The notes under the pieces: model-generated
Seen by the model: the letters and a program-made list of their open reading frames with translations, nothing else
Databases searched by the model: none
What the model was told of the DNA's origin: nothing
Made by a program: the position numbers and the translations under genes
Assembly: GCA_005223045.1 (NCBI GenBank)
Contig: NJBM01000008.1
Span: forward strand, 62,001 to 126,000
Length of the DNA stretch: 64,000 nucleotides
Reading direction: 5' to 3'
DNA from: Planctomycetes bacterium B3_Pla
GTDB lineage: Bacteria; Planctomycetota; Phycisphaerae; Sedimentisphaerales; Anaerobacaceae
Shown here: positions 26,694-35,656 of the stretch, piece by piece
Layout of the letters: each line of letters begins with the position of its first letter
Position numbering within the stretch: the first letter of the stretch is position 1

Positions 26694-27003
26694 TCGGAAG
26701 GTGGTGTTTTTTTGGTCCTGGGAATTTGCCCAAGTGCCCGGAGAAACAGAGTACAGACGCGACGGGCGGCATGGTTTGGAGGTGCGATTTTTGCCTTGCG
26801 TGGGGTGGCTTGCCTGGAAAATAAGGAAGGAGGTATTATCAGATCATAATGGTGATTGTTCCCGTCAGGCACAGTTAAGCACGAAGTGCGGGGGATTTTC
26901 ATCGGTAATTATGTCCGGAGCTGTCTGTTGGCAGCCGTGCGTATTTTGGCGTGTGACCAGAGCGCAAGTGTCGATTTCAACTTTTATCGAAGGAGGATTT
27001 ACT

Positions 27004-29193
27004 ATGTATAAGAAAGTGATGTATTTGTTTTCAGCGGTTTTGCTGCTGAGCATGACCGGCGCGGCATGGGCGGGTGTCACGAAGCCGAATCCTGCCGACG
27101 GCGCCACGTACGAGGATACGTGGGCGAACCTTAGCTGGACGGCGGGAAGTGGCGCCGCTTCGTTCGATGTGTACTTCGGCGACAATTTTAACGATGTAAA
27201 GGACGGCGCCGGAGATGCTTTCCGGGGCAACCAGGCCTCGCCGTTTCTTGTTGTCGGATTTGTGGGATTCCCCTTCCCGGACGGTCTTGTGCCGGGCACG
27301 ACCTACTACTGGCGGATCGATGAGATACAGACAGACGGTACGACACACACAGGCGGCATCTGGAGCTTTTCGATTCCCTCCAAGACCGCTACCGATCCCG
27401 ATCCCGCCGACGGCGCCGAGTTCGTAGATCCGAATACTGTGACTCTTCGCTGGTCGCCGGGTTTCGGGGCGAAATTGCATACTGTGTATTTCGGCGATAA
27501 CTACGACGAGGTCAACAACGCAACCGGCGGTTCGCCCCAGGGGACTATGACCTACAGCCCCGGCACGCTCGAATTAGAGAAGGTTTACTACTGGCGGGTA
27601 GATGAGTTTGATGTCGTCGCTACGTTTAAAGGCGAGGTTTGGAGCTTTACGACTCCGGGCGCCGTCGGCAATCCCGATCCGGCTAACGGTGCCGTGGATG
27701 TGCAGATGACGGCAACGCTCACCTGGACTCCGGCGGATAGCGCCGCTTCACACCAGGTATATTTCGGCACCGACGCAGAAGCCGTGAATAACGCCACGAC
27801 TGATTCGCCTGAGTACCAGGGCAGCAAAGCACTTGGCAGCGAGACTTTGGATCCCGGTAAATTAGTCTGGGATACGGATTACTACTGGCGTGTAGATGCT
27901 GTCTATGATGCTGATCCGGCCAATCCGGTGAAAGGCCTTGTCTGGGGCTTAACGACGGCTGATTTCATTCTCGTGGACGGTTTTGAGACCTACAACGACC
28001 TTAATCCCGATGAGGAGGGGAGCAACAGGATATTCGACAAGTGGATAGACGGTTTCGGAACCACTACGAACGGGGCTCTGATCGGCAATGACATGCCTCC
28101 TTACGCCGAGCAGACTTTTGTTCGCACCGGCGCCCAGTCGATGCCGTATTTCTACGACAACAACGATCTCAAGTACTCTGAGGCAACCCTGACGTTGGTT
28201 TCTCCGCGTGACTGGACCGAGAACGATGTTAATAACCTGACGCTTTACTTCATGGGTAATTCGCAAAATGCCGCCGAGCAGATGTATGTTGCTCTCAACG
28301 GCAGCGCAGCGGTTTATCATGATAATCCGGACGCACTGAAGATATCCATCTGGACGGCGTGGAACATCGAGCTGAAGGAGTTTGCAGACCAGGGCGTGGA
28401 CCTTACTAATGTCGATACGATTTCCATTGGCTTCGGCGATAAAGACAACCTGCAGGACGGTGGTTCAGGAAAAATGATCTTTGATGATATTCGATTGGCT
28501 GCCGGCGCGGCCCCTGTCGGAAAAAGCTTATTGTTTCAAGAGGATTTCGAGAGCGTGGTCCTGGGCCCAAGCATAGAGGAGTCAGCGGGAACTCAAGATG
28601 TCTGGACGGATACGCCACCCGACGGTTGGATCGTTGACGAGAGCGGCGTTCCCGGCATCGGCGACCTGGCCACTGACGGTGTTACCGAGTGGGCCGGCTG
28701 GGCCTTCGCGGATAAGCAGTTCTGGATCAACACCGATCAACAAAGACGCGCTGAGTTTGAGTTAGGGCAGGGCGTCGTTGCTGTATCCGATTGTGATGAG
28801 TGGGACGATGCGGCGCATCCGGACTCGGCAGCATCTGGCTGGTACAAAACCTTCATGAGCACACTTCCAATTGACATCTCCAGTGCTCAGGAAGGTACGG
28901 TTCAGCTCACGTTCGATTCGAGCTGGCGTCCGGAATTCGATAGCGACTATCACCAGACGGGGAATATCACCGCCTCATTCGATGGGTCCGAGCCTGTCGA
29001 GGTGCTCCTGTGGGAATCCGATCCAGGTAGTCCGAACTTTAAGAACGACCAATCCACCAATGAAACTATAACTGTCGATTTGGAAAATCCGCCATGGGCG
29101 ACAAGCGTGGTTTTGACGTTCGGCATGTACGACGCCGGCAATGACTGGTGGTGGGCGGTTGACAACATCAAGGTTACCGGCTTTCCCAAATAA
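27004..29193 (+). CDS. Secreted multi-domain surface protein with three Fn3/Ig-like repeats
   Basis: Translation starts at ATG 27004 (AGGAGG at 26991-26996); the open frame extends upstream but that part is not protein-like. The 729-residue product has a signal peptide (to about residue 24) and three repeats of about 95 residues. Each repeat opens with 'NPADGA'-type sequence, contains 'VYFGDN' or 'VYFGTD' and closes with 'YYWRVDE' or 'YYWRIDE'. Two jelly-roll-like domains follow, from about 320 ('LVDGFETYNDLNPDEEGSNR') and from about 500 ('FQEDFESVVLGPSIEE', ending 'WWWAVDNIKVTGFPK'). It is probably an extracellular carbohydrate-binding or adhesion protein. No catalytic residues or sorting signal were seen. 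Confidence 0.85.
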   Translation: MYKKVMYLFSAVLLLSMTGAAWAGVTKPNPADGATYEDTWANLSWTAGSGAASFDVYFGDNFNDVKDGAGDAFRGNQASPFLVVGFVGFPFPDGLVPGTTYYWRIDEIQTDGTTHTGGIWSFSIPSKTATDPDPADGAEFVDPNTVTLRWSPGFGAKLHTVYFGDNYDEVNNATGGSPQGTMTYSPGTLELEKVYYWRVDEFDVVATFKGEVWSFTTPGAVGNPDPANGAVDVQMTATLTWTPADSAASHQVYFGTDAEAVNNATTDSPEYQGSKALGSETLDPGKLVWDTDYYWRVDAVYDADPANPVKGLVWGLTTADFILVDGFETYNDLNPDEEGSNRIFDKWIDGFGTTTNGALIGNDMPPYAEQTFVRTGAQSMPYFYDNNDLKYSEATLTLVSPRDWTENDVNNLTLYFMGNSQNAAEQMYVALNGSAAVYHDNPDALKISIWTAWNIELKEFADQGVDLTNVDTISIGFGDKDNLQDGGSGKMIFDDIRLAAGAAPVGKSLLFQEDFESVVLGPSIEESAGTQDVWTDTPPDGWIVDESGVPGIGDLATDGVTEWAGWAFADKQFWINTDQQRRAEFELGQGVVAVSDCDEWDDAAHPDSAASGWYKTFMSTLPIDISSAQEGTVQLTFDSSWRPEFDSDYHQTGNITASFDGSEPVEVLLWESDPGSPNFKNDQSTNETITVDLENPPWATSVVLTFGMYDAGNDWWWAVDNIKVTGFPK

Positions 29194-29252
29194 GAAGGTC
29201 ATCGTCTCTTTCGTTCTCTGGAGATAATGACTCAAGGATTTGCATAAGTTCG

Positions 29253-29290
29253 GGGCCTGCACTGAGCAATTCGGTGCAGGCCCTTTCCTG
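29253..29290 (+). terminator. Rho-independent terminator after the surface protein gene
   Basis: GGGCCTGCAC (29253-29262) pairs perfectly with GTGCAGGCCC (29274-29283) and is followed by TTTCCTG and more T. This is a 10-bp GC-rich stem 60 bp after the stop. Confidence 0.75.
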
Positions 29291-29301
29291 ATTTGGCCCG
29301 A

Positions 29302-29327
29302 CTAAAAGACGAAGCGCCTGCCGCTTC
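29302..29327 (-). terminator. Possible terminator for the convergent DegT gene
   Basis: On the minus strand GAAGCG and CGCTTC (29311-29316 and 29322-29327 on the plus strand) form a 6-bp stem with a 5-nt loop, followed by GTCTTTTAG. It sits 10 bp after the DegT stop. Confidence 0.5.
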
Positions 29328-29336
29328 GGCGCCTTT

Positions 29337-30683
29337 TCACCCCGTGTTCTTTTGGCTGTTGAAAAAGCTGCTGTATCCGCCGGCGTCGGTTTCCTTTTCA
29401 GTATCGCCGGGCAACAGGGCCTCGTAGTTCCTTATCACTTTCTTGTAAGCGTTTGCGTGCTCTTCGATTATCTCCGGACGATAGTGCTTAAACCAGGGGA
29501 CCTCGAACACATGTTGTGTGATGCTCTCGGCAACGGGCAGCTTTTCGAGGTATTGCTCAATCTTAACGGATTTATCGAGGTGGGCAATCCGCGTGGGCCT
29601 GCCGTGTCCGTAAACGTCCATAGTTGTAAACAACGGATGCAGATGCAGTGGCTTGTTGCAACCGGGATTGCAGATCGAGCCTTCCGCCTGCACCGCCTTG
29701 CCGAATCTCGAAAGGGAAAGGCCTCCTAATTCCTCGCCTAAATACTTGAAATGCGGATAGTACCAGCCTCCCTTGGTCGTGTTCGTGCCTTTCGCAGGTC
29801 GTATCGGACTGATCCCGGCAGAGTCCTCGAGCAAGTCACAGAAATAGTTCATCGCTTTGTCGATTTGGGCCATTTGCCCGGGATACAGCTCCAACTGCAC
29901 CAGGCCGAAAGCCGAGCTTAACTGGTGCATACGATGCTTGAATCCCCCGCAGGGCAGCCCGGCGTAAGGCTTGAGTTCTTCCAACGTGATCTGGTCGTGC
30001 CGGATATAGTGTCCGAACAGAACGGCCCGTTCATAGACTTCGCGGTCGTCGGTGAAGAATATTCCGCCTTCGCCTATCGCGAGTGCTTTGCCGGTCATCA
30101 GGGAAAAAGCGGCGGCCTGCCCAAAAGTGCCGATCTCTTTACCCTTATATAATGCCCCGTGAGCATGGGAGCAGTCTTCCAGAACTTTCAGGTTGTGCTC
30201 GGCGGCGATTTTCATTATGGCGTCCATTTCGGCCGGCATACTCGCATAATGCACGACCACAATGGCTTTCGTTTGCGGCGTGATTCGATGCTCGATATCC
30301 GCTGGCTCGATGCAGATGGTCTCCGGATCGACGTCCGCGAAGACAGGCGTGGCGCCGAGCAGGTAAGCCTGCACGATTGAAGCCCAGTACGTTATGCTCG
30401 GGCAGATTATCTCATCTCCGGACCCGATCCCCAGGCCGTACATTGCGGACAAAATAGCGCCGGTGCCGTTGGGATACGCAAGAGCGTGTTTTCTGCCGAG
30501 CATGCGGGCGTACTTCCGCTCAAACTCCTTCGTTATCTCCACGCCCGACATCTGCCGCGACCGCAGCACATCCAGAACCGCTTGTTCGTGCCGGTCGGTG
30601 ACGATTGGCCAGGCAAAGATGTCGGCCGTCTCCGACTCCATCGACTTTTCGCCGCCTAACAGCGCTAGCTTCTCCTGATTCAT
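29337..30683 (-). CDS. DegT/DnrJ/EryC1-family PLP aminotransferase
   Basis: A 448-residue fold-type I PLP enzyme related to sugar aminotransferases. The PLP lysine lies in 'FSLMTGKALAIGEGG', the family's usual 'K....GEGG' arrangement. Other family motifs are 'ALAYPNGTGAILSAMYGLGI', 'GDEIICPSITYWAS' and 'VLEDCSHAHGA'. There is no signal peptide. Members transfer amino groups to nucleotide-linked keto sugars or, in related groups, act as dehydratases. It precedes an oxidoreductase and a sodium symporter on the same strand, so it belongs to a sugar-related cluster. The substrate is not known. Confidence 0.87.
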   Translation of the reverse strand: MNQEKLALLGGEKSMESETADIFAWPIVTDRHEQAVLDVLRSRQMSGVEITKEFERKYARMLGRKHALAYPNGTGAILSAMYGLGIGSGDEIICPSITYWASIVQAYLLGATPVFADVDPETICIEPADIEHRITPQTKAIVVVHYASMPAEMDAIMKIAAEHNLKVLEDCSHAHGALYKGKEIGTFGQAAAFSLMTGKALAIGEGGIFFTDDREVYERAVLFGHYIRHDQITLEELKPYAGLPCGGFKHRMHQLSSAFGLVQLELYPGQMAQIDKAMNYFCDLLEDSAGISPIRPAKGTNTTKGGWYYPHFKYLGEELGGLSLSRFGKAVQAEGSICNPGCNKPLHLHPLFTTMDVYGHGRPTRIAHLDKSVKIEQYLEKLPVAESITQHVFEVPWFKHYRPEIIEEHANAYKKVIRNYEALLPGDTEKETDAGGYSSFFNSQKNTG

Positions 30684-30708
30684 CCGGGTTGACTCTCCTT
30701 CGGCAATC

Positions 30709-32064
30709 TCACTGCCGGGCCAGTTCGAGCGCCTTGGTAGTGATGTAGTATTTCGCTATCATATTCGGCACTTCCCACTTAGGCAGTCGGCCTTTCGCTA
30801 AGTACCCGAGGTACGCGTCCATGACGTTCCTAAAGTGGGCTTCGTGCCCCACGCGGCATTTGTCGGGTATGACGATATGCCAGCCGTCACCGTCCTTTTC
30901 AGCCTTCAAGCCGGGGAATTTTCCCTGTAACTCAGTGACAGTTTTTTCCAAGGATGCGGCTACTTCAGCGGCTTCTCCTCCCGGGGCGGATTCGACATAC
31001 ACCTCCGGTCGATAGTCTTGCTTCTTTCCCTGGCGAATGATCACATGGGCCTTGCTCCCTCTAAACAGGGATGTATGTGTGTCTTTACCGCCCTCAGGCG
31101 CCTGGAAATTCCACGTCACAGACAGTTTCAAACAGATACCCTTCATCGTGAAGGTCGCTTCCCCGTTGGCATAGCAGGGCAGAACCCCGTCGTCGTTCAG
31201 ATCGTCTCTGAGATAATCGGGAAAGTCCGGCACGCCCGTTACTTTCTCATATTGTTCCCGTGTAAGCGTAGTGGGCCGGCGCTTTGCATTGTTTATCACA
31301 ATGTCCTTACGATAATCGATTGCCTGCTCCGGGAAGCACGTCCACATCATAAGATCGATCAAGTGAGTAGTCACATCCACCAGACCCTCACCTTGCTGAG
31401 TCGTATCGAAATACCACGCAGGTCGCTTTAGAGGCGCCCCTGCGACGTACTTGAAGAAGTGGTGGACACTCTCCTTGACGACGGCGGGATTTTCCGGCGA
31501 GCCGGTTTCCATTTCGCCAAACAGGTCCTTGTCGAGGACGAGAAGTTTCTGCAGGATGCAGGTGGTATTAAAACGCTCGGTCATAATGTCGTAAAGCAAC
31601 AGGCCGTTTCTCTCGGCCGAGGCAAAGGCCTGCTCCAGAAGCTCAAAATCACGAGTGTTGATGCACATTGGCTTATCGCAGAAAACGTTGAGGCCGGCAT
31701 CGATAGAGGCCTTGATATACTCGGCTTTTCGCCGGTTGTTGCCCGACAGCACCACTATGTCGCCGGGCTTGTCGGCTATCATCTTTTCCAGAAAATCATC
31801 ACCGGCATATACTTTCTGCCGCCAGCTCGTCGGGTCTTCTTCGCGCTCATTGAATCTTTGAATCTGTTTCAAGTAATTGGCCACATCGGGACCGTCGGGA
31901 GCGTAAACATAAACGAGCGGATCGACCTGCTCGTACATGCTCTTCTGAACCAGCGAGGCATGATAGTGCCCCGGGTCTAGGGTCACAAGGTTGACCTTGT
32001 CGGCACAACCGGACGTGATGGCCAGGCAAAAACTCAGAATTGACAAAATGAGAACTCGCAACAT
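30709..32064 (-). CDS. Lipoprotein-type Gfo/Idh/MocA oxidoreductase
   Basis: The 451-residue product begins with a signal ending in lipobox 'AITSGC', so it is probably lipid-anchored outside the cytoplasmic membrane, unusual for an NAD(P)-binding fold. The Rossmann part shows 'VNLVTLDPGHYHASLVQ', 'DIVVLSGNNRRKAEYIKASI' and 'NVFCDKPM'. The long C-terminal half fits the putative oxidoreductase C-terminal domain of planctomycete proteins. ATG 32064 is preferred over 32082 because AAGGAG lies 7 nt upstream. The SSS symporter gene is 39 bp upstream, so it is probably co-transcribed. The sugar substrate is unknown. Confidence 0.82.
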   Translation of the reverse strand: MLRVLILSILSFCLAITSGCADKVNLVTLDPGHYHASLVQKSMYEQVDPLVYVYAPDGPDVANYLKQIQRFNEREEDPTSWRQKVYAGDDFLEKMIADKPGDIVVLSGNNRRKAEYIKASIDAGLNVFCDKPMCINTRDFELLEQAFASAERNGLLLYDIMTERFNTTCILQKLLVLDKDLFGEMETGSPENPAVVKESVHHFFKYVAGAPLKRPAWYFDTTQQGEGLVDVTTHLIDLMMWTCFPEQAIDYRKDIVINNAKRRPTTLTREQYEKVTGVPDFPDYLRDDLNDDGVLPCYANGEATFTMKGICLKLSVTWNFQAPEGGKDTHTSLFRGSKAHVIIRQGKKQDYRPEVYVESAPGGEAAEVAASLEKTVTELQGKFPGLKAEKDGDGWHIVIPDKCRVGHEAHFRNVMDAYLGYLAKGRLPKWEVPNMIAKYYITTKALELARQ

Positions 32065-32103
32065 GTCACTGCTCCTTATCAATCGAATGCCGTCATTGTA
32101 GGG

Positions 32104-33807
32104 CTATCCCTGGATTATCCAGTAAACCGCGCCGATCAGCAGCCCGACACCCACCCAGGCGGCGAGGAATCCTCCAATACCGACAAGGGTCGGCATGGGT
32201 ATTTCAAAGTCAGGGTGGTCTATCAGCATCTTTCGCTCAGCCGGCTCCACGCCTGCGGGCAGAGTAAACGGCTCGGTTTCCGGTTCATCGGGGCCGATAG
32301 GCGTCCGCAGGCAGGCATAGAACCGATCCAGGTTCTCCGCCGAGGCCCTCTTGGTGAACAGGCTGACCACAACCATAACGACAAAGCCGACGCTGAGATA
32401 CAGAATCATCTGCCAGGGTACGGAAAGGTTGCCTTCCCAGAGCATAAAGGCCGGCAGCTTGTCCGCAAAATGCTCATTGAAATCCCAGGGGATTCCCAGC
32501 GGTCTTGAGCTGGTGAAGATGAAGATGCCCAGACTTGCCAGAGTTGCGGCCCAGGCACCGGTCGCCGTGGCGCGTCGCCAGAAGAGTCCGGCCCAAAAAG
32601 CAATTCCCATGAGTGCCGACAGCATCCAGTAGAATTCCAGACCCGCTACGACACTCTCCAGCCTGAAGGCAATGAGGATACCTGCTATCACGACCAGGAC
32701 TGATGTGATGCGTCCGATGAGGGTGTAATGTTTGTCCGCCCTGCCGACCACGAGGAATTTCTTGTAAAGGTTTTCGGTGAACAAAGCTGAGGCCACCACC
32801 ATCAGTGAATCACAAGTGCTCATAACGGAGGCGAGCATGCACGCGATGAACAGCCCAATCAATCCTGGAGCAATATCAGGCAGGAGGTCACGCGCCATCT
32901 TGCCGTAAGCCAAGTCGGGTTCTGCAAGCTCTGCGTACATGACCACGGCGCACAGGCCCGTAAGCATCCAGGCAATAGTGCATACTCGTTTGCCGAAAAT
33001 GCCTACGGTAACACCTGTTCTTCCCTCCATCTCTGTTTTGCCCGCCGCACAGTTTGCCATGGTCTCAGGCATAGTCACCCAGCCAACCAGAGCGTTGAAA
33101 GCAATGATGATGATGTAGAAGAGGGTAATCTCGCCCGGGGAGACAAGTGACAGCATGTCTGAGTCAGAGATAGATTCCCGCAAGCCGCTCATACCGCCGA
33201 CTTTGCCCAACGCGAACGGCAGAATCAGGAACGACAAAAGAACCGTCAGCAATCCCTGTATGAAGTTGGTCGCGATGGCGGCGCTGAGTCCGCCGGCAAT
33301 GCCGTAAAGCAAGAAGATGACTGTCATCGCTACGATAGCGAGATTGGAGCTTATGGTGCCATCGGAGACGGCCTCGACCATCCTCCCGGAGCCTTTTAAC
33401 ATGACGCCGAGAGCAACTGTTAGCGGCAGTATTCCCATCGCTGCGTACAGGCCGCTGACGCTGCGCCCGTAACGGACTTCGAAATAGTCTCCGGTTGTCA
33501 CCGCCCGCATCCGGCGGAAGAACGGCGCGATCAGCCAGAAGAACGGAGTGACGAAAAGCCAGAGCCATTGATACCAGATTCCCGATGCGCCGGAGCTGTA
33601 AGTTTTAGACGCGACGCTCACGGCCTGGTCGGAGTGTGTGCCGGAGCCGAACATGAAGAACGCCATCATGACTTTTCCGAACTTGCGATCGCCTATGAAG
33701 AAGCTGGCGGAACTGCGGACTTTTTTTACGGCCCAGAGGCCGACAAAGGTGATAACGAGAAGATAGATGGCGATGACGATCCAGTCGATGAGCTCAAGGC
33801 CTAACAT
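32104..33807 (-). CDS. Sodium:solute symporter (SSS family)
   Basis: A 567-residue polytopic membrane protein with about 13-14 hydrophobic segments, in the range for SSS transporters such as sodium/sugar or sodium/inositol symporters. It starts 'LELIDWIVIAIYLLVITFVG' and contains 'GIAGGLSAAIATNFIQGLL', which matches the family signature region. It should import a sugar or other small solute with sodium. GGAGG lies 8 nt before ATG. The downstream gene on this strand is the lipoprotein oxidoreductase, followed by DegT, so the transported sugar may be processed by them; that is inference. Confidence 0.88.
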   Translation of the reverse strand: MLGLELIDWIVIAIYLLVITFVGLWAVKKVRSSASFFIGDRKFGKVMMAFFMFGSGTHSDQAVSVASKTYSSGASGIWYQWLWLFVTPFFWLIAPFFRRMRAVTTGDYFEVRYGRSVSGLYAAMGILPLTVALGVMLKGSGRMVEAVSDGTISSNLAIVAMTVIFLLYGIAGGLSAAIATNFIQGLLTVLLSFLILPFALGKVGGMSGLRESISDSDMLSLVSPGEITLFYIIIIAFNALVGWVTMPETMANCAAGKTEMEGRTGVTVGIFGKRVCTIAWMLTGLCAVVMYAELAEPDLAYGKMARDLLPDIAPGLIGLFIACMLASVMSTCDSLMVVASALFTENLYKKFLVVGRADKHYTLIGRITSVLVVIAGILIAFRLESVVAGLEFYWMLSALMGIAFWAGLFWRRATATGAWAATLASLGIFIFTSSRPLGIPWDFNEHFADKLPAFMLWEGNLSVPWQMILYLSVGFVVMVVVSLFTKRASAENLDRFYACLRTPIGPDEPETEPFTLPAGVEPAERKMLIDHPDFEIPMPTLVGIGGFLAAWVGVGLLIGAVYWIIQG

Positions 33808-34064
33808 GTATGCGCCTCCGGCATTGGAATTTAGAATTTCGAGTTGAGAATGAAGAATTCAGCATTTGTGTCTTAGAGTCTTAAACTATGTTCATGTGCC
33901 GAAATATCATTATAGAGGTGGACATTATAGGGAGCCGCAGGGCAGTCTGCAAGAGCGAAAAAAAGACTTTGGAAAAAGATGGCTGGAATTAAAGCGGCGA
34001 TGAGGGTACTATTGCAGCCGGTTGTGACAGGTAAATGAGTTATTTCAATATGGGGAGTCCTGAG
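33808..34064. other. Intergenic region between divergent genes
   Basis: About 255 bp with no gene. The first part has 'GAATTTAGAATTTCG' and 'GAATGAAGAATTC'-type AT-rich sequence that looks like dispersed filler repeat. Promoters for the symporter and ceramidase-like genes should lie here. Confidence 0.4.
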
Positions 34065-35486
34065 ATGAACCGGCATATTATCGGCGATGTGAAGTTAAGA
34101 TTGTTACTGTCTTACTGGCTTGTGCTGTTCCTGATTGCCTTGCCTTGCATCGGGGCACAACAAGCGGGCTGGAAAGCCGGCGTTGCCTCCGTGGTCATTA
34201 CACCGGATGAGCCGATGTGGATGGCAGGCTACGCGGCCAGGACAAAACCGTCAGAAGGGAAAGTCCACGACTTGCGGGCCAAGGCGCTAGCCCTGGAGGA
34301 CGGGCAGGGCGAGCGGTTTGTCATCGTCACGGTCGATCTGATCGGCATTCCGCGCCCGACACGTGACTGGCTAACCGAGCGAGCAAAAAAGTCTTACAAG
34401 CTCGAACCGGAGGCCTTGTTGCTAAACGCATCGCACACCCATTCCGGCCCGGTGATCCGCGAAACGAGATACTCCATCTACGGCAACACTCTGTACGGCC
34501 TGTCGCCGGAGCAGATTCGGCAAAGCAATAAATACGTGGACGATCTTCAGGACAAACTGCTGGAACTGATCGGTCAGGCGATAAACAGGCTCTCTCCAGC
34601 AAGGCTGGGCTACTCCCATGCCCGGGCCGGCTTTGCCATGAACCGCAGGGCGAAGAACGAAGGCGGCTATCGCATCAGTCCGAATCCGGACGGCCCGGTC
34701 GATCACGATGTGCCCGTTCTTCGAGTGGACGGCCCCGATGGCAAGCTGAGGGCTGTGCTCTTCGGCTACGCCTGCCACTGCACGACCCTTAGCTTCTACA
34801 AGTTCTGCGGCGACTACGCCGGTTTCGCCCAGGAGTACATAGAGCAGGCGCATCCCGGCGTGACCGCCTTATTTATGACCGGCTGCGGCGGCGACCAGAA
34901 TCCATATCCTCGCGGCGGGCCGAATACGCTCGAATACTGCAGGCAGCACGGGCGCGCATTGGCCAACGGCGTCGAATCTGCATTGACGCCGCGAGCGCGA
35001 CCCGTCGCCGGACCGATTCGGGCGGCGATTGATACGGTGACGCTTGAGTTTGCAGAGCCGCCAAGCCGCGAGCAGCTTGAGCAGGAGGCGAAGTCCGACA
35101 ACAAATATGAACGCCGACATGCCGAAGTGCTGCTAAGACAGCTTGAAGAAAACGGAAAAATCAAGACGACGTACCCGTATCTGGTTCAGGTAGTTCGGTT
35201 CGGCGACGATTTGACAATGGTGGCGCTGGCCGGCGAGGTTGTGGTTGATTATTCCCTGCGGCTCAAAGCAGAGTTAGCCGGGCCGGCGGTCTGGATAGCA
35301 GCCTACTCGAACGACGTTTTCGGCTACGTACCTTCGCTGCGCATTCTAAAAGAGGGCGGCTATGAGGCCGGCGGGGCGATGCGATACACAGAATTGCCCG
35401 GTCCGTTTGCGCCTTCGGTTGAGGAACTGGTTGTGGATAAGGTGCATGAGCTGGTCGGCAAAACTCGGGCGTCGGCGCGCCGGTGA
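34065..35486 (+). CDS. Neutral/alkaline non-lysosomal ceramidase-like hydrolase
   Basis: A 473-residue exported protein: signal peptide to about residue 35, then 'GWKAGVASVVITPDEPMWMA', the N-terminal motif of neutral ceramidase-family proteins. 'NASHTHSGPV' supplies family zinc ligands and 'YACHCTT' another conserved His. 'MTGCGGDQNPYP' replaces the classical 'GDVSPN' nucleophile region. Planctomycete genomes carry many such proteins and they probably hydrolyse amide-linked lipids or other amides; real ceramidase activity is unproven. ATG 34065 has GGGGAG 7 nt upstream and starts the signal peptide, so it is preferred over 34035. It differs from the two paralogues at 36915 and 47463. Confidence 0.82.
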   Translation: MNRHIIGDVKLRLLLSYWLVLFLIALPCIGAQQAGWKAGVASVVITPDEPMWMAGYAARTKPSEGKVHDLRAKALALEDGQGERFVIVTVDLIGIPRPTRDWLTERAKKSYKLEPEALLLNASHTHSGPVIRETRYSIYGNTLYGLSPEQIRQSNKYVDDLQDKLLELIGQAINRLSPARLGYSHARAGFAMNRRAKNEGGYRISPNPDGPVDHDVPVLRVDGPDGKLRAVLFGYACHCTTLSFYKFCGDYAGFAQEYIEQAHPGVTALFMTGCGGDQNPYPRGGPNTLEYCRQHGRALANGVESALTPRARPVAGPIRAAIDTVTLEFAEPPSREQLEQEAKSDNKYERRHAEVLLRQLEENGKIKTTYPYLVQVVRFGDDLTMVALAGEVVVDYSLRLKAELAGPAVWIAAYSNDVFGYVPSLRILKEGGYEAGGAMRYTELPGPFAPSVEELVVDKVHELVGKTRASARR

Positions 35487-35548
35487 AGCTCAGCCCGGAA
35501 CTGGCGCATTCGAAACTATAGCCTCTGTCAACTTTGATGGATTCGGGA

Positions 35549-35631
35549 GGGTGGCAGCCTCAAGCGCAGCTTGGGGATGGCTTGTCCTGCACTGACCATC
35601 CCCAAAGCCTTCGGCTTTGAGGCTGCCACCC
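35549..35631. repeat. Long imperfect hairpin between convergent genes
   Basis: GGGTGGCAGCCTCAA (about 35549-35563) pairs with TTGAGGCTGCCACCC (about 35617-35631), and the inner CTTGGGGATGG pairs with CCATCCCCAAAG. It lies between the convergent ceramidase-like and oligogalacturonate-lyase-like genes and could terminate both. No strong T-run follows. Confidence 0.6.
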
Positions 35632-35656
35632 AATCGTGCGAAAACAGCTTATAGAT

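Noticed and set aside
26690-26840. Riboswitch candidate in the leader
   Set aside because: I compared it by eye with c-di-GMP-I consensus elements and the key bases are missing; no known class fits.
26686-27003. N-terminal extension of the surface protein
   Set aside because: The extended part is Trp/Cys-rich and not protein-like, and AGGAGG at 26991 plus a signal peptide mark ATG 27004 as the start.
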